From Methanomethylovorans sp041447285 (GTDB lineage Archaea > Halobacteriota > Methanosarcinia > Methanosarcinales > Methanosarcinaceae): a stretch of DNA of 64,000 bases. The first letter of the stretch is position 1. Each line of letters starts with the position of its first letter. Below the pieces are notes generated by a model. The model searched no databases and was not told where the DNA came from. It worked only from the letters and a program-made list of their open reading frames with translations. The stretch lies in NCBI RefSeq assembly GCF_041447285.1, contig NZ_JBGMEB010000015.1:1-64000 (forward strand), read 5' to 3'. The position numbers were made by a program, and so were the translations under genes. Below, piece by piece: positions 1 to 8,684 of this stretch.

Positions 1-97
1 CCTGTACCCATCCCGAACACAGAAGATAAGCCTGTCCACGTTCCGTACTGTACTTAAGTGCGCGAGCCTTTGGGAACTTCGGATCGCTGCTATGCTC
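1..97 (+). rRNA. rrf: 5S ribosomal RNA, 3' part (5' end outside window)
   Basis: The window opens inside a 5S rRNA gene. The conserved loop B/C stretch CCCATCCCGAACACAGAAG is at about 8-26, followed by the GATAAGCC segment and the terminal GGATCGCTGC near 81-90. The first few dozen bases of the gene lie left of the window, and the 3' end is placed by eye. No 23S or 16S sequence follows, so this is the end of an rRNA operon or a solitary 5S gene. Confidence 0.85.
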
Positions 98-287
98 ACT
101 CTATGAATTTTAACTCTAATTCTAACGGCTACAGCTCTTTAAGTAGTTTGTACTTTGATTCTATTTTATCAGCATCTCTTAATAATGCTCAGTTGGTTTG
201 TATTTTTCATCTCAAGACTATACTTATGATCTTACAACATTTTTTCATGAGCAACATACATATATCTTTAATATTATCTTCCCCCAC

Positions 288-1736
288 ATGACATCCAGAT
301 TCGAGATCCTTCATAAGGATGCTGCAGGACGCATCGGTAAATTGACTACTGCTCATGGCGTAGTGGAAACTCCAACCGTAATGCCTGTTATCAATCCCAA
401 TATCCAGACCATCAAGCCCTCAGAGATGAGAGATTTCGGGGCTCAAATGCTCATCACCAATTCTTATATTATCTACCGCAAGGAGGAACTGCGCGAGAAA
501 GCGCTTAAGGATGGCCTTCATTCTCTGCTGGATTTTGATGGTCCTATTATGACTGATTCTGGATCATTCCAATTATCTGTATATGGTGAAGTAGAAGTAA
601 CCAACGAGCAAATTGTGGATTTCCAGCAAAAGATAGGTTCAGATATAGGTGTCCCTTTGGATATCCCAACTCCTCCTAATGTCACAAGAGATCAAGCCGA
701 GTCTGAGCTTAGTATCACCATTGAACGCCTTAAAGCTGCCCGTAATTTGGTCAAAGGCGATATGCTACTTGCTGGTCCTGTTCAAGGTTCAAGCTATCCT
801 GATCTGCGTGAAGAATGTGCAAGTACTCTCTCTGGAGTAGGTTTTGATGTATATCCTTTTGGAGCAGTAGTTCCTCTCATGGAAACATACCGCTATGCAG
901 ATCTGGTCGATGTAATTGTTTCGGCCAAAAAAGGGCTAGACCCTTCTGCTCCTGTTCATCTGTTTGGTGCAGGTCATCCCATGATGTTTGCTCTTGCAGT
1001 ATCCTTGGGGTGTGATCTGTTTGACTCTGCGGCTTATGCCCTTTATGCAAAGGATAGACGCTACATTACCACTACGGGAACTTATCATGTGGATCAGCTT
1101 CAGTATCTTCCATGTTCCTGTCCTGTATGTGTATCTCATACAGCAGAACAACTCAAAAAAGCATCTAATTGCCAAGATCTCCTTGCTCGGCACAACCTCT
1201 ATGTGACTTTTGAAGAAATGCGCTATGTAAAGCAATCCATAAAAGAAGGTAACTTACTGGAACTAGTTGAACAAAGATGCCGTGCGCATCCGCGCTTGCT
1301 TTCAGCCCTGAAACAGATGTACAAACATTCAGATTGGCTGGAACAGCATGATCCTGCATCAAAGTCCACTTTCTTTTACTGCGGCCCAGAATCCTCTAAA
1401 AGACCCGAGGTTTTAAGATTTTCTCGCAGATTAGATCATTTCTCATTTAAAGGTAAGGTTTTGATCAGAGCTTCACCTACGCGTATAGATGCAGACTATG
1501 ATCATATTCTTATATTCAGACCCCCCTTTGGTGCATTCCCGCAGGAGCTAGCTGAAATCTATCCTTTCAATACAGAAACAGTTCACATCCCGGACTACGA
1601 ATCTCTTGAACAGGCATATATGAATGTCCTTAAACTTATAGAAATGAATCCTGATGTAGAATTCACTTTCATGATAGCAGAAAGGTTTGAGCACCCCTTG
1701 GTCGCGAAACTGAAAGAGGTAGCTACTATAATCTGA
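288..1736 (+). CDS. tgtA: tRNA-guanine(15) transglycosylase (archaeosine synthesis)
   Basis: TgtA exchanges guanine-15 in the D-loop of tRNA for preQ0, the first tRNA-level step of archaeosine formation. The TGT barrel is complete in the 482 aa product: nucleophile-region motif MTDSGSFQL (D90), the VQGSS substrate loop near 166, a second acidic motif DLFDS near 246, and zinc ligands in PCSCPVCVSH (C276, C278, C281). The reading frame is open upstream to 198, but the TGT fold begins at MTSRFEIL, so I place the start at ATG 288. The C-terminal part (about 340-482) is the archaeal extension; no separate PUA module was resolved. RaSEA, which acts later in the same modification, is at 50460. Confidence 0.93.
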   Translation: MTSRFEILHKDAAGRIGKLTTAHGVVETPTVMPVINPNIQTIKPSEMRDFGAQMLITNSYIIYRKEELREKALKDGLHSLLDFDGPIMTDSGSFQLSVYGEVEVTNEQIVDFQQKIGSDIGVPLDIPTPPNVTRDQAESELSITIERLKAARNLVKGDMLLAGPVQGSSYPDLREECASTLSGVGFDVYPFGAVVPLMETYRYADLVDVIVSAKKGLDPSAPVHLFGAGHPMMFALAVSLGCDLFDSAAYALYAKDRRYITTTGTYHVDQLQYLPCSCPVCVSHTAEQLKKASNCQDLLARHNLYVTFEEMRYVKQSIKEGNLLELVEQRCRAHPRLLSALKQMYKHSDWLEQHDPASKSTFFYCGPESSKRPEVLRFSRRLDHFSFKGKVLIRASPTRIDADYDHILIFRPPFGAFPQELAEIYPFNTETVHIPDYESLEQAYMNVLKLIEMNPDVEFTFMIAERFEHPLVAKLKEVATII

Positions 1737-1797
1737 TATTCTTTGTGAACTAAGCACAAAGTACAAAATCTCAAAAACAGGTTCTTTTGGTGATCTA

Positions 1798-2742
1798 ATG
1801 GTTTCAATCTCAGATTCAAAGACCACACATCCCTTTATTGAATTACTACGGCCGGAGATAGCGGAGATGGATCTTGCCCTGCCAGCAGCAAGTGCGTTGC
1901 TTGCTTCTTATCTGGCAACAGGCTCTCTCCCTTCTCTTATGTCATTTATTATTGCAGTAATTGGTGGATATGCAGCTATCACAAGTTCATATGTATATAA
2001 CGACTGTTGTGATGTGGATATAGACAGCATAAATCTTCCAAACAGGCCTCTTCCTTCTGCACAGCTCGAAAAACGTAAAGCATTGATATACGCTATTTTC
2101 CTTGGAGTGGTAGCATCAGCAGCCGCATTGATCCTCAATCCAGAATCTTTTATTGTGCTTATTATTGCAGTGGCAACCATCAGCGTATACTCCAGCATTG
2201 CAAAAAGGTCTACTTTCTTAAGTTTCGTACCCGTTGGGATATCTTATGGCCTTGTGCCCATTGGTATATGGCTGGCCTTTGATCCCGCAGGAATTTTTAA
2301 GCAACCAGACTACGGTTCAATTTTACCTCTTCCGGCTATCTTTTTAGGCCTTATGATGTGTTTTACTGATTGGGGATTCACACTTTCTGGTGTCGCAAGG
2401 GATGTGGAAGGAGACCGTGCACGCGGTGCACCTACTTTTCCTGTAACTTTTGGTGTACCAGCTACTGCTAAATTCGTTACTCTCATGTGGATAGTAGGAG
2501 TTATTGCTTCTATTGCCATAGGTATCACTGCCCATCTTGGACCTGTATTTTTTGCAGGTGCTATCCTTGCAGGTATATGGATGCTATCTCAATCATTTGA
2601 TTTCATTAAAAACCCCACTCCTCCAAGAGGTGGCCGTCTTTTCCTTCAGGGTTCACGTTACAGGGGAATAATGTTTGGTTCACTTGTAGTAGATGTACTT
2701 CTCATGATACTATTATCCGGCTACGCTTCTATATTATGGTAA
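1798..2742 (+). CDS. UbiA-family prenyltransferase
   Basis: This 314 aa polytopic membrane protein has the two aspartate motifs of UbiA prenyltransferases: NDCCDVDID (residues 68-76) and DVEGDRARG (202-210), each followed by a hydrophobic helix. About eight membrane segments can be seen. The start ATG 1798 is preceded by GGTGATCTA. Family members transfer a polyprenyl chain to an acceptor such as geranylgeranylglyceryl phosphate or an aromatic ring. It is followed after 10 bp by a geranylgeranyl reductase-like gene and then a radical SAM gene, all on the same strand, suggesting one pathway. Candidates are archaeal ether lipid synthesis (DGGGP synthase) or methanophenazine synthesis. The sequence does not decide which. 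Confidence 0.85.
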   Translation: MVSISDSKTTHPFIELLRPEIAEMDLALPAASALLASYLATGSLPSLMSFIIAVIGGYAAITSSYVYNDCCDVDIDSINLPNRPLPSAQLEKRKALIYAIFLGVVASAAALILNPESFIVLIIAVATISVYSSIAKRSTFLSFVPVGISYGLVPIGIWLAFDPAGIFKQPDYGSILPLPAIFLGLMMCFTDWGFTLSGVARDVEGDRARGAPTFPVTFGVPATAKFVTLMWIVGVIASIAIGITAHLGPVFFAGAILAGIWMLSQSFDFIKNPTPPRGGRLFLQGSRYRGIMFGSLVVDVLLMILLSGYASILW

Positions 2743-2752
2743 GGTAATTCTA

Positions 2753-3910
2753 ATGGATGCAGATATTATAGTAATTGGTGCCTCTCCGGCAGGCCTTATG
2801 GCTGCCCGTAATGCTGCCTTAAAGGGTGCAAATGTTATTCTTATTGAACGAAAAGAAGCTATTGGTAATCCTACCCATCCTGCAAACACTTTCTTTAAAG
2901 GAATGTTCGATAGGACTGGTGAGGCCGTTGACCAGAGCTATGTGATAAAGAATCTCAAAGGTGCACATATTATAGCACCATCAGGTGGCGAAGTTGTTGT
3001 AGAGAGCCCTGCATATTTCTTGAACCGTAAGAAATTCGATGAATATTATGCACAACAAGTGAGCAAGGCCGGTGTTGATATCCGCACAGGGGTAGAAGCT
3101 CTGAATGTGATTCGAGGTGAAGGTGTATTTTCTATAAGTACCAACGAAGGAATGTTGAAGTCCAAATTGGTAATTATTTCTGATGGTATCAATTCGAGAA
3201 TTGCAGGTCTTCTGGGCATGAAACCCATTAAATATCCTCGTGATACAGCATGGTCTCTTGAAGCTGAGATCGAAGCACCAGGTATAGGAGAACCGGACAT
3301 GTTTGAGTACTATGTCGGTAATCATGCTCCAGGATGGAAATCAACCTATTCTCCATGTGGTGGTGATCGGGCAACCCTGGGTGTATACGTACGCGGGCAT
3401 GGGATGGATGTCTCCTCTTTCTTTGATGCCTGGGTGGAGCGCTTCAAGAAAATAAAAGGCTTAGATGATATCTCCTTCATCAGCAAGTCCGTGGGTGGTG
3501 ATCCTATCGCTGCTATTCCAGGAGAGATTACAGGTGAAGGGGTTATGATAACCGGAGGCTCTGCAGCCCAGTCTGGTATAGGATACGGTATGCATGCAGG
3601 TCAGATGTGCGGTGATGTAGCCGCAGATGCTATTACAAAAGGTGATGTTTCTCCAGCATTTTTGTCACAGTACAGAAAACGCTGGAATAAAGAGTACAGG
3701 AATGAGTATTATCTCGGCCGCATCGCACTCGAGACACTGCGGAAAATGACAGACAAAGAAATAGATTCCATGATACAGGTATTTGAAGGTGAGGATCTTT
3801 CTTTTATTCAGGGTGATCCTGTGACTAAAGCAATACGTACCGGCATGTTCATGCTCAGGAAAAAGCCATCTTCATTGCTTTCCTACAGGGCTGCACTGAG
3901 GAGGAAGTAA
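2753..3910 (+). CDS. geranylgeranyl reductase family flavoprotein
   Basis: An FAD-dependent oxidoreductase of the geranylgeranyl reductase family, 385 aa. The N terminus carries a dinucleotide-binding loop in the variant form GASPAG (residues 9-14) followed by the acidic end of strand 2 (LIERK). The second FAD contact region GEGVMITGGSAAQSGIG lies near 260-280. Characterised archaeal reductases have a YxWxFP-like segment in the substrate channel; here the equivalent place reads PGWKSTYSP, so the channel differs. It saturates isoprenoid chains, in lipids or in a quinone-like carrier. It sits 10 bp after the UbiA gene and 3 bp before a radical SAM gene, so translation of the three is probably coupled. 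Confidence 0.83.
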   Translation: MDADIIVIGASPAGLMAARNAALKGANVILIERKEAIGNPTHPANTFFKGMFDRTGEAVDQSYVIKNLKGAHIIAPSGGEVVVESPAYFLNRKKFDEYYAQQVSKAGVDIRTGVEALNVIRGEGVFSISTNEGMLKSKLVIISDGINSRIAGLLGMKPIKYPRDTAWSLEAEIEAPGIGEPDMFEYYVGNHAPGWKSTYSPCGGDRATLGVYVRGHGMDVSSFFDAWVERFKKIKGLDDISFISKSVGGDPIAAIPGEITGEGVMITGGSAAQSGIGYGMHAGQMCGDVAADAITKGDVSPAFLSQYRKRWNKEYRNEYYLGRIALETLRKMTDKEIDSMIQVFEGEDLSFIQGDPVTKAIRTGMFMLRKKPSSLLSYRAALRRK

Positions 3911-3913
3911 GCA

Positions 3914-5062
3914 GTGACTATGGATAAATATTATTTCTATCAAAATCCCCTTTTCAAGGTCTATGCAACAATTCAAGATGGTCTTGTGAAGATGGATACC
4001 GAAGGTTTAGTATCGCCTGTTTTTAAAGTGATGATTAAAGATCTCATGGGGATGTTCGATGATACGAAGCCTTCAAAGGTGGATGGGGACAGACTTATTT
4101 ATTCCACCTGGATGCCCCCGATTCCAAGCAAATCCTTTGATAGGCTTGTGTCCAGCCAGTTGGGAAACATGAGGGGTAAATATATGCCAGAGCAATTGAC
4201 CATTTCTATTACTGAGGATTGCCCTAATAAATGCCTCCACTGTGCATTGCCCGATACAAAAAATCGTGCAAAGCTAGAACCTGCTGTTGTAAAATCAATA
4301 ATTGACCAGGCACAGGATCTAGGCACAACCCTGATCATATTCGACGGGGGAGAACCCCTGCTCTATGTGGGGCTGGAAGAACTGATATCTTATGTAGACC
4401 AGCAGCGTGCAATTCCTGCCCTGTTCACTTCGGGTGTAGGCTTAACTGCCGAGCGTGCACAGAGCCTTAAGGATGCTGGTCTCTACATGCTTAGTGTGAG
4501 TCTGGATAGTGCTCATGAAGAAGGACACGACCTCATGCGTGGCAGGGCAGGTGTGTTCAAAGATGCCATTTCTGCAATACGCAATGGAATTGAGGCTGGC
4601 CTGCTTGTGAATATGTATGTGGTGATCTCCCCTGGGAATATACATGAATTAGATGATTTCTATCAACTTGCCTGTGAGACAGGAGTACAAGAAATATCTT
4701 TCTTTGAGATCGTTCCAACTGGTAGGTGGCTTGACCGTACTAACGAGGTGCTTTCAGCAGAAGATTGCAAAAAGTTCGATGATTTTGTCCTCAGGGCAAG
4801 CAAAAGTGATGGTCCCCGAATTTTCCCTATACCTCACATCGTGGGAAAAATGGGTTGTTTCGCCGGAAAAAAATGGTTGCATATAACTCCTGAAGGAAAC
4901 GTGTGGCCATGTTCTTGTCTTCCTCTAAGTTATGGTAACATTCATGATGATAGTCTTAAATCCATATGGAAAAAGATTACTCACGACGCTACCTTTACAG
5001 GTGGCAAATGCTTAATGCGCAATTCTGAGTTCAGACGTATCCGTCTGGGATTAAATGATTGA
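3914..5062 (+). CDS. radical SAM protein with SPASM-like C terminus
   Basis: A 382 aa radical SAM enzyme. The cluster-binding motif CPNKCLHC (C103, C107, C110) is followed by the SAM-binding FDGGEPLL and the barrel landmarks SVSLDSA and VVISPGN. Near the C terminus a cysteine-containing block (GCFAGKKWLHITPEGNVWPC, then SCLP) resembles the auxiliary-cluster part of SPASM or twitch proteins. The first 90 residues are an extra N-terminal region of unknown role. The start is GTG 3914, 9 bases after GAGG; ATG 3920 is the alternative. The substrate is not known. Its place at the end of a prenyltransferase/reductase operon suggests it modifies the same product. It is followed by a strong terminator. 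Confidence 0.85.
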   Translation: MTMDKYYFYQNPLFKVYATIQDGLVKMDTEGLVSPVFKVMIKDLMGMFDDTKPSKVDGDRLIYSTWMPPIPSKSFDRLVSSQLGNMRGKYMPEQLTISITEDCPNKCLHCALPDTKNRAKLEPAVVKSIIDQAQDLGTTLIIFDGGEPLLYVGLEELISYVDQQRAIPALFTSGVGLTAERAQSLKDAGLYMLSVSLDSAHEEGHDLMRGRAGVFKDAISAIRNGIEAGLLVNMYVVISPGNIHELDDFYQLACETGVQEISFFEIVPTGRWLDRTNEVLSAEDCKKFDDFVLRASKSDGPRIFPIPHIVGKMGCFAGKKWLHITPEGNVWPCSCLPLSYGNIHDDSLKSIWKKITHDATFTGGKCLMRNSEFRRIRLGLND

Positions 5063-5080
5063 TAAAACAAAATTGAAATT

Positions 5081-5100
5081 TAAGGGTGAAAACACCCTTA
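5081..5100. terminator. hairpin terminator between convergent genes
   Basis: A perfect 8 bp stem (TAAGGGTG / CACCCTTA) with an AAAA loop lies between the convergent radical SAM gene (+) and coiled-coil gene (-). It is followed by TCTTATCTTTTTT on the + strand. Confidence 0.75.
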
Positions 5101-5111
5101 TCTTATCTTTT

Positions 5112-5969
5112 TTATAGCAGTCCAGATCTCTGAAGTGCCATGAGGTTCTCTGTAGTGAGTTTCTCTCCGGCCTTGAACTTATCAAAGATATCTTCGGCAT
5201 CTTTACGCATATCAGCCTTGGATACTTCTCTTCTGCCATCAGTTTCTCCCTTCTTGAGCTTGCGGACCTCTTTATCAATGTCCCTTATCTCTTTCTGGGC
5301 AGCTATGAACTTTTTGTGTTTCTCATCTGCATTTTCTTGGAACTTTACGAATTCCTTGTGTGCAGCATCGGATTCGGCACGTATCTTGTCAGCTTCTTTA
5401 AAGGTTGCTATCATGAGGTCATGATATTCCTGTGCTTTTTGTGCATATTCGGACAAAAATGTGTGTTCTTTTGAAGCTTCGTCCCTGATATCCTGTGCCT
5501 TTGTGAGCAGTTCCTTTAATTCCTGGTTGCTTTCAAGCTGCTGTTTTTTAGCATTGTATATTTTGCGCAGCTCTGTGATCTTGTTCACAAGTTCTCTTTC
5601 CTTGCTTGTGCTGAGGACTTCTGTCTGCTGTGCAAACTCCAGGCGGTCGATATCTTTACGGATATCTTTGATTGATGGACCTGTAAGGTTATTCTCTCCA
5701 CGGATGGTGTCTATCTGGGCATATATCTCATTTGCCCTGTTGTTGATCTCATCCCTCAAGTCCTTATGCTCTTTGACCTTCACATTGTTCTCATCGCGAA
5801 GGTTCTTATGATTCTGAGCTTCGTTTATAAGGTCTTTAGTCTTCTTATTGAGCTCATTACGCTTTGCAGCAAGCTTGCTTGCTTCGGCATTGAGTTCGTT
5901 GCGCTGTGTCTTGTATTCTTCTGACAGTCTTTTCAGCTCTGTCTTCTTCTCGTTCAGTTCTTTCAACAT
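5112..5969 (-). CDS. archaeal coiled-coil protein (COG1340-like)
   Basis: A 285 aa soluble protein made almost entirely of charged heptad-like sequence: it is rich in Glu, Lys, Arg and Asn, lacks prolines over long stretches, and has many E-L-R-K-E-I type repeats. This points to a long alpha-helical coiled coil. It fits the uncharacterised archaeal coiled-coil family COG1340, often found in euryarchaea. The C terminus (about 245-285) is less charged and may be a small folded end (DAEDIFDKFKAGEKLTTENL). The gene starts 40 bp after serB and is probably co-transcribed with it. No catalytic motif is visible. A structural or scaffold role is a guess. Confidence 0.8.
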   Translation of the reverse strand: MLKELNEKKTELKRLSEEYKTQRNELNAEASKLAAKRNELNKKTKDLINEAQNHKNLRDENNVKVKEHKDLRDEINNRANEIYAQIDTIRGENNLTGPSIKDIRKDIDRLEFAQQTEVLSTSKERELVNKITELRKIYNAKKQQLESNQELKELLTKAQDIRDEASKEHTFLSEYAQKAQEYHDLMIATFKEADKIRAESDAAHKEFVKFQENADEKHKKFIAAQKEIRDIDKEVRKLKKGETDGRREVSKADMRKDAEDIFDKFKAGEKLTTENLMALQRSGLL

Positions 5970-6009
5970 CGCTTGTTAATCCTCCCTCTCCGGCGTTGAA
6001 GCCGGCGTT

Positions 6010-6720
6010 TCATGCATTTCTAATGCACGATACACACCGCTGATCCAGGTCGAATGATTCGATGACTGGTATCACAGCTTTGAGGTTCTTCTCTATAATC
6101 ACAATATCTGCATGTTGTCGCAATACAGGCTTCGAATTGAATGCTATAGCGTATCTTGCTCTTTTGAAGATACATATATCATTTGCTCCGTCACCTACAA
6201 CTATGCAATCTTCAGGTGCGATTCCGTGCTGAGCTGCAATCTCTTCAAGCACCAGTTCCTTTGAGTTCTGTGCAGTAAGGGATCCCACCACTTCGCCAGT
6301 GATGATCCCATCCTTTACTATTAGTTCGTTGGATACTACGTGGTCTATTCCAAGTAGTTTTCCCACTCTTTCCGATGATAGTGTGAATCCACCAGATACC
6401 ATTGCAGTAGTATATCCTGCAGACTTCACGAAATTGATCAGTTCTTTAGCACCAGGCATCAGAGGCATCTTATCTAAAGCTGCTATTGCATCTTCTAAAG
6501 TTAATCCTTTCAGAAGTTTTACTCTCTCCTTAAGTGCTTGGGAGAAATCTATCTCTCCTTTCATAGCCCTTTCGGTTATTGCTGATACCTCTCTCCCAAC
6601 TCCCGCCGCCTTCGCAAGCTCATCGATAGTTTCAGCATCGATCAGTGTGCTGTCCATATCAAAAACTATCAACTTCTTACTATCACTACTTTTCTCAGAA
6701 AGACCACTTATATAACTCAC
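6010..6720 (-). CDS. serB: phosphoserine phosphatase
   Basis: SerB hydrolyses O-phosphoserine to serine. The 236 aa protein has the HAD-superfamily motifs in order: motif I DMDSTLI (D21, D23), motif II MVSGGF near 108, motif III lysine in the NSKELVLEE region, and motif IV GDGANDI near 197. The N-terminal 15 residues are a short extension without an ACT domain. The last residues, DQRCVSCIRNA, are slightly unusual for their two cysteines. In this organism phosphoserine is also the substrate of SepRS (10551), so SerB competes with tRNA-dependent cysteine synthesis. A short CCGGC/GCCGG hairpin lies in the gap to the downstream coiled-coil gene. Confidence 0.9.
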   Translation of the reverse strand: MSYISGLSEKSSDSKKLIVFDMDSTLIDAETIDELAKAAGVGREVSAITERAMKGEIDFSQALKERVKLLKGLTLEDAIAALDKMPLMPGAKELINFVKSAGYTTAMVSGGFTLSSERVGKLLGIDHVVSNELIVKDGIITGEVVGSLTAQNSKELVLEEIAAQHGIAPEDCIVVGDGANDICIFKRARYAIAFNSKPVLRQHADIVIIEKNLKAVIPVIESFDLDQRCVSCIRNA

Positions 6721-6893
6721 TTGATCTACCTAGGATTTAAGATTGTAAATGGGGCTTATGGAACAGGCTGATGTGAAATAAATGACATTACTTTTAACCT
6801 TTTCGGATAGATTCTTCTCAATTGGTGCAAAATTCCACTAATTCTTCGTTCCTTCTAGATATCTCTCCACTCGAGTGTTATTCTTCCCAAAAG

Positions 6894-6902
6894 TAATATA
6901 TG
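6894..6902 (+). promoter_or_regulatory. TATA-like promoter of mtd
   Basis: An A/T-rich box AATATATGC, preceded by the purine-rich CCCAAAAG, lies about 35-40 bp before the mtd start. Transcription would then begin near 6920. Inferred from spacing and composition only. Confidence 0.45.
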
Positions 6903-6935
6903 CTACACTGTACAATTGCTGTGCTGTGATTTTAT

Positions 6936-7760
6936 ATGGCAAAGATTGGAATAATTAAACTAGGCAATTTGGGCATGAGCCAGGTCATTGATCTGGTTCA
7001 GGATGAGATTGCAGCAAGAGAAGGTATCAGTGTACGTGTTTTCGGTACAGGTCCCAAAATGGGAAAAGATGAAGCTGCTGCAACAGCAGAATTCAAGAAT
7101 ACGGGAGCAGACTTTTATATTATGATCAGTCCGAACTCAAGCGCTCCAGGTCCAACTGCAGCACGTGAACACTTTAAAGATGTTCCATGCATCATCGTCT
7201 CCGATGGACCTACCAAGAAAGAGGACCGTGAAGCTCTCCAGCAGGCTGGCTTCGGTTACATTATCATGACCGTCGATCCACTCATCGGTGCAAAGACCGA
7301 ATTCCTTGACCCGGTAGAAATGGCATCCTTCAACTCTGATGCAATGAAAGTCCTCTCTACATGTGGTGTAGTAAGGCTCATTCAGGAAGAACTGGACAAG
7401 GTAGCAGCCCAGGTAGATGCAGGCGAGCCAATACAGTTGCCTCACATTCTTGCAAAGCCAGAGGTATGTATCGAGAGATCTCACTTCAGCAACCCCTATG
7501 CAAAAGCAAAGGGCCTTGCAGCACTGCACATGGCTGACATGGTTGCAAAGATCAATTTCCCTGCATGTTTCATGATGAAGGAGCTTGAACAGGTAGCTCT
7601 TACAACAGCTGCAGGTCATGAAATGATGAGGGCAGCAGCCCAGCTTGCAATCGAAGCGCGTGAGATCGAGAAAGCCAATGATACTGTTTTCAGGCAGCCC
7701 CACTCTAAGAAGGGAGGAAAGCTGTTCCAGAAGACAAAGCTTTATGAGAAACCTCAGTGA
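6936..7760 (+). CDS. mtd: F420-dependent methylenetetrahydromethanopterin dehydrogenase
   Basis: Mtd reversibly oxidises methylene-H4MPT (or H4SPT) with coenzyme F420, a central step of methanogenesis from CO2 and of methyl oxidation in methylotrophic growth. The 274 aa product matches the usual length of about 275. It begins with the family signature AKIGIIKLGNLGMSQVIDL and keeps FYIMISPNSSAPGPTAARE, ERSHFSNPYAKAKG and the C-terminal FRQPHSKKGGK. The protein is soluble and cytoplasmic. The gene stands alone between its own TATA-like promoter and a strong hairpin terminator, so it is a single transcription unit. Its codon use looks more regular than that of neighbours, as expected for a highly expressed gene. 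Confidence 0.97.
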   Translation: MAKIGIIKLGNLGMSQVIDLVQDEIAAREGISVRVFGTGPKMGKDEAAATAEFKNTGADFYIMISPNSSAPGPTAAREHFKDVPCIIVSDGPTKKEDREALQQAGFGYIIMTVDPLIGAKTEFLDPVEMASFNSDAMKVLSTCGVVRLIQEELDKVAAQVDAGEPIQLPHILAKPEVCIERSHFSNPYAKAKGLAALHMADMVAKINFPACFMMKELEQVALTTAAGHEMMRAAAQLAIEAREIEKANDTVFRQPHSKKGGKLFQKTKLYEKPQ

Positions 7761-7778
7761 AGTACTTTACAGTACTTC
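7759..7778 (+). terminator. mtd terminator
   Basis: A perfect inverted repeat (GAAGTACT, loop TTAC, AGTACTTC) begins inside the mtd stop codon and runs into CATTTTTTATTTTT. This is a typical hairpin plus T-run. Confidence 0.8.
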
Positions 7779-7800
7779 CATTTTTTATTTTTGAAATAGT

Positions 7801-7986
7801 ATGAACACATTACTAGCTTTTCTCATCGCAATAATTCTTTTTGTAGTTTCAGTTGCCATCACGGCAGTAGCTCTTAAATATGCTATCAGTATCCAAAACC
7901 CAACCTCAAATTCAGATCCAGCTGTTAATGAAAATTTAGAACCAGATTTCTTATTAGAAGAGAACAAAAAAGAAGAAATCCAGTAA
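7801..7986 (+). CDS. small single-pass membrane protein, unknown
   Basis: A 61 aa open frame with one clear transmembrane helix (about residues 4-27: LLAFLIAIILFVVSVAITAV) and a polar acidic tail ending in EENKKEEIQ. No family is recognised. No strong ribosome binding site is visible and the ATG lies 23 bp behind the mtd terminator. However, the stop codon is embedded in a perfect hairpin (7980-7997), as is usual for real genes here, which supports coding. It could be translated from read-through of mtd or from its own weak promoter. Confidence 0.5.
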   Translation: MNTLLAFLIAIILFVVSVAITAVALKYAISIQNPTSNSDPAVNENLEPDFLLEENKKEEIQ

Positions 7987-7997
7987 TATTTTACTGG
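7980..7997. terminator. bidirectional hairpin terminator
   Basis: A perfect stem (CCAGTAA, loop TATT, TTACTGG) sits between the small + strand gene and the - strand PK-C-like gene. It is followed by TTTATTGTC. Confidence 0.6.
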
Positions 7998-7998
7998 T

Positions 7999-8583
7999 TT
8001 ATTGTCTTATTCTTGGCATAGCAATGATCTCTCTTATCTGGGCATCAAAGAACTTCTGTGAATGTGATGGCCTGATAACAACTGCTATATCTGCACCGTG
8101 TCCTGTGCCTCCAATTGCAATGACCTCCGTTTCAGAAGACACTGGTATCTTCCCCGAGTCTGCTGCCATCATTGTGATTTCCACAACTACTTTGAAGCCT
8201 TGGCCGAACAAAGAGCGCAAAGCGTTAGATATTACATCCACTCTGCTGGCTCCACCTAATTTATTAGAGATAGCCCTTTCTATCCCTGAGAACAGATGAG
8301 ACTGGACGACAACTTCCACACCCATACTTTGCAATTCTTTCAATGTATCAAGGTCCATCTCCCATTTCCCATCCCCTTTGACACCATACTGGTAGCTTAC
8401 ACAAATGACATTCAGATCTTTTCCTTTAGCAGCTTTTGCCATCTCTAATGCTGTGTATCCAGTGGTACTTGCCACTACTATTTGCTTGATCTCTAGTTCT
8501 TGAGCCCTTTTGATGGCCGCATCAATAACCAGTTGTGTGTTCTCTTTGCCTGTACTTTCCAGATATAATATCGGTTTTTCCAT
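7999..8583 (-). CDS. pyruvate kinase C-terminal-domain-like protein (COG1751-like)
   Basis: A 194 aa soluble alpha/beta protein resembling the stand-alone family related to the C-terminal domain of pyruvate kinase. Landmarks are ESTGKENTQLVIDAA, IVVASTTGYTALEMAKAA (a phosphate-binding type loop), and AIGGTGHGADIAVVIRPSHS near the C terminus. The role of this family is unknown; the pyruvate kinase domain binds allosteric effectors, so a small-molecule binding role is likely. It is transcribed alone, convergent with the small membrane protein and divergent from the PAC2 gene. Confidence 0.8.
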   Translation of the reverse strand: MEKPILYLESTGKENTQLVIDAAIKRAQELEIKQIVVASTTGYTALEMAKAAKGKDLNVICVSYQYGVKGDGKWEMDLDTLKELQSMGVEVVVQSHLFSGIERAISNKLGGASRVDVISNALRSLFGQGFKVVVEITMMAADSGKIPVSSETEVIAIGGTGHGADIAVVIRPSHSQKFFDAQIREIIAMPRIRQ

Positions 8584-8684
8584 GTTACCCTTCCTTTATT
8601 TTAATGAACGATGCTCTTATCTATCATGATCAGTATAAAATATAAACGATTAAATTAAGCGTTTATGTATAAACAGGTGATCTT

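Noticed and set aside
198..287. N-terminal 30-residue extension of TgtA
   Set aside because: No ribosome binding site and no resemblance to TGT N termini; the conserved protein starts at 288.
5990..6005. CCGGC-GTTGAA-GCCGG hairpin as terminator of serB
   Set aside because: There is no T-run behind it and the next gene follows after 20 bp, so it is more likely a processing or attenuation element, or incidental.
7137..7703. 188-codon minus-strand frame in mtd
   Set aside because: Cys/His-rich antisense of a highly conserved gene; no family resemblance.
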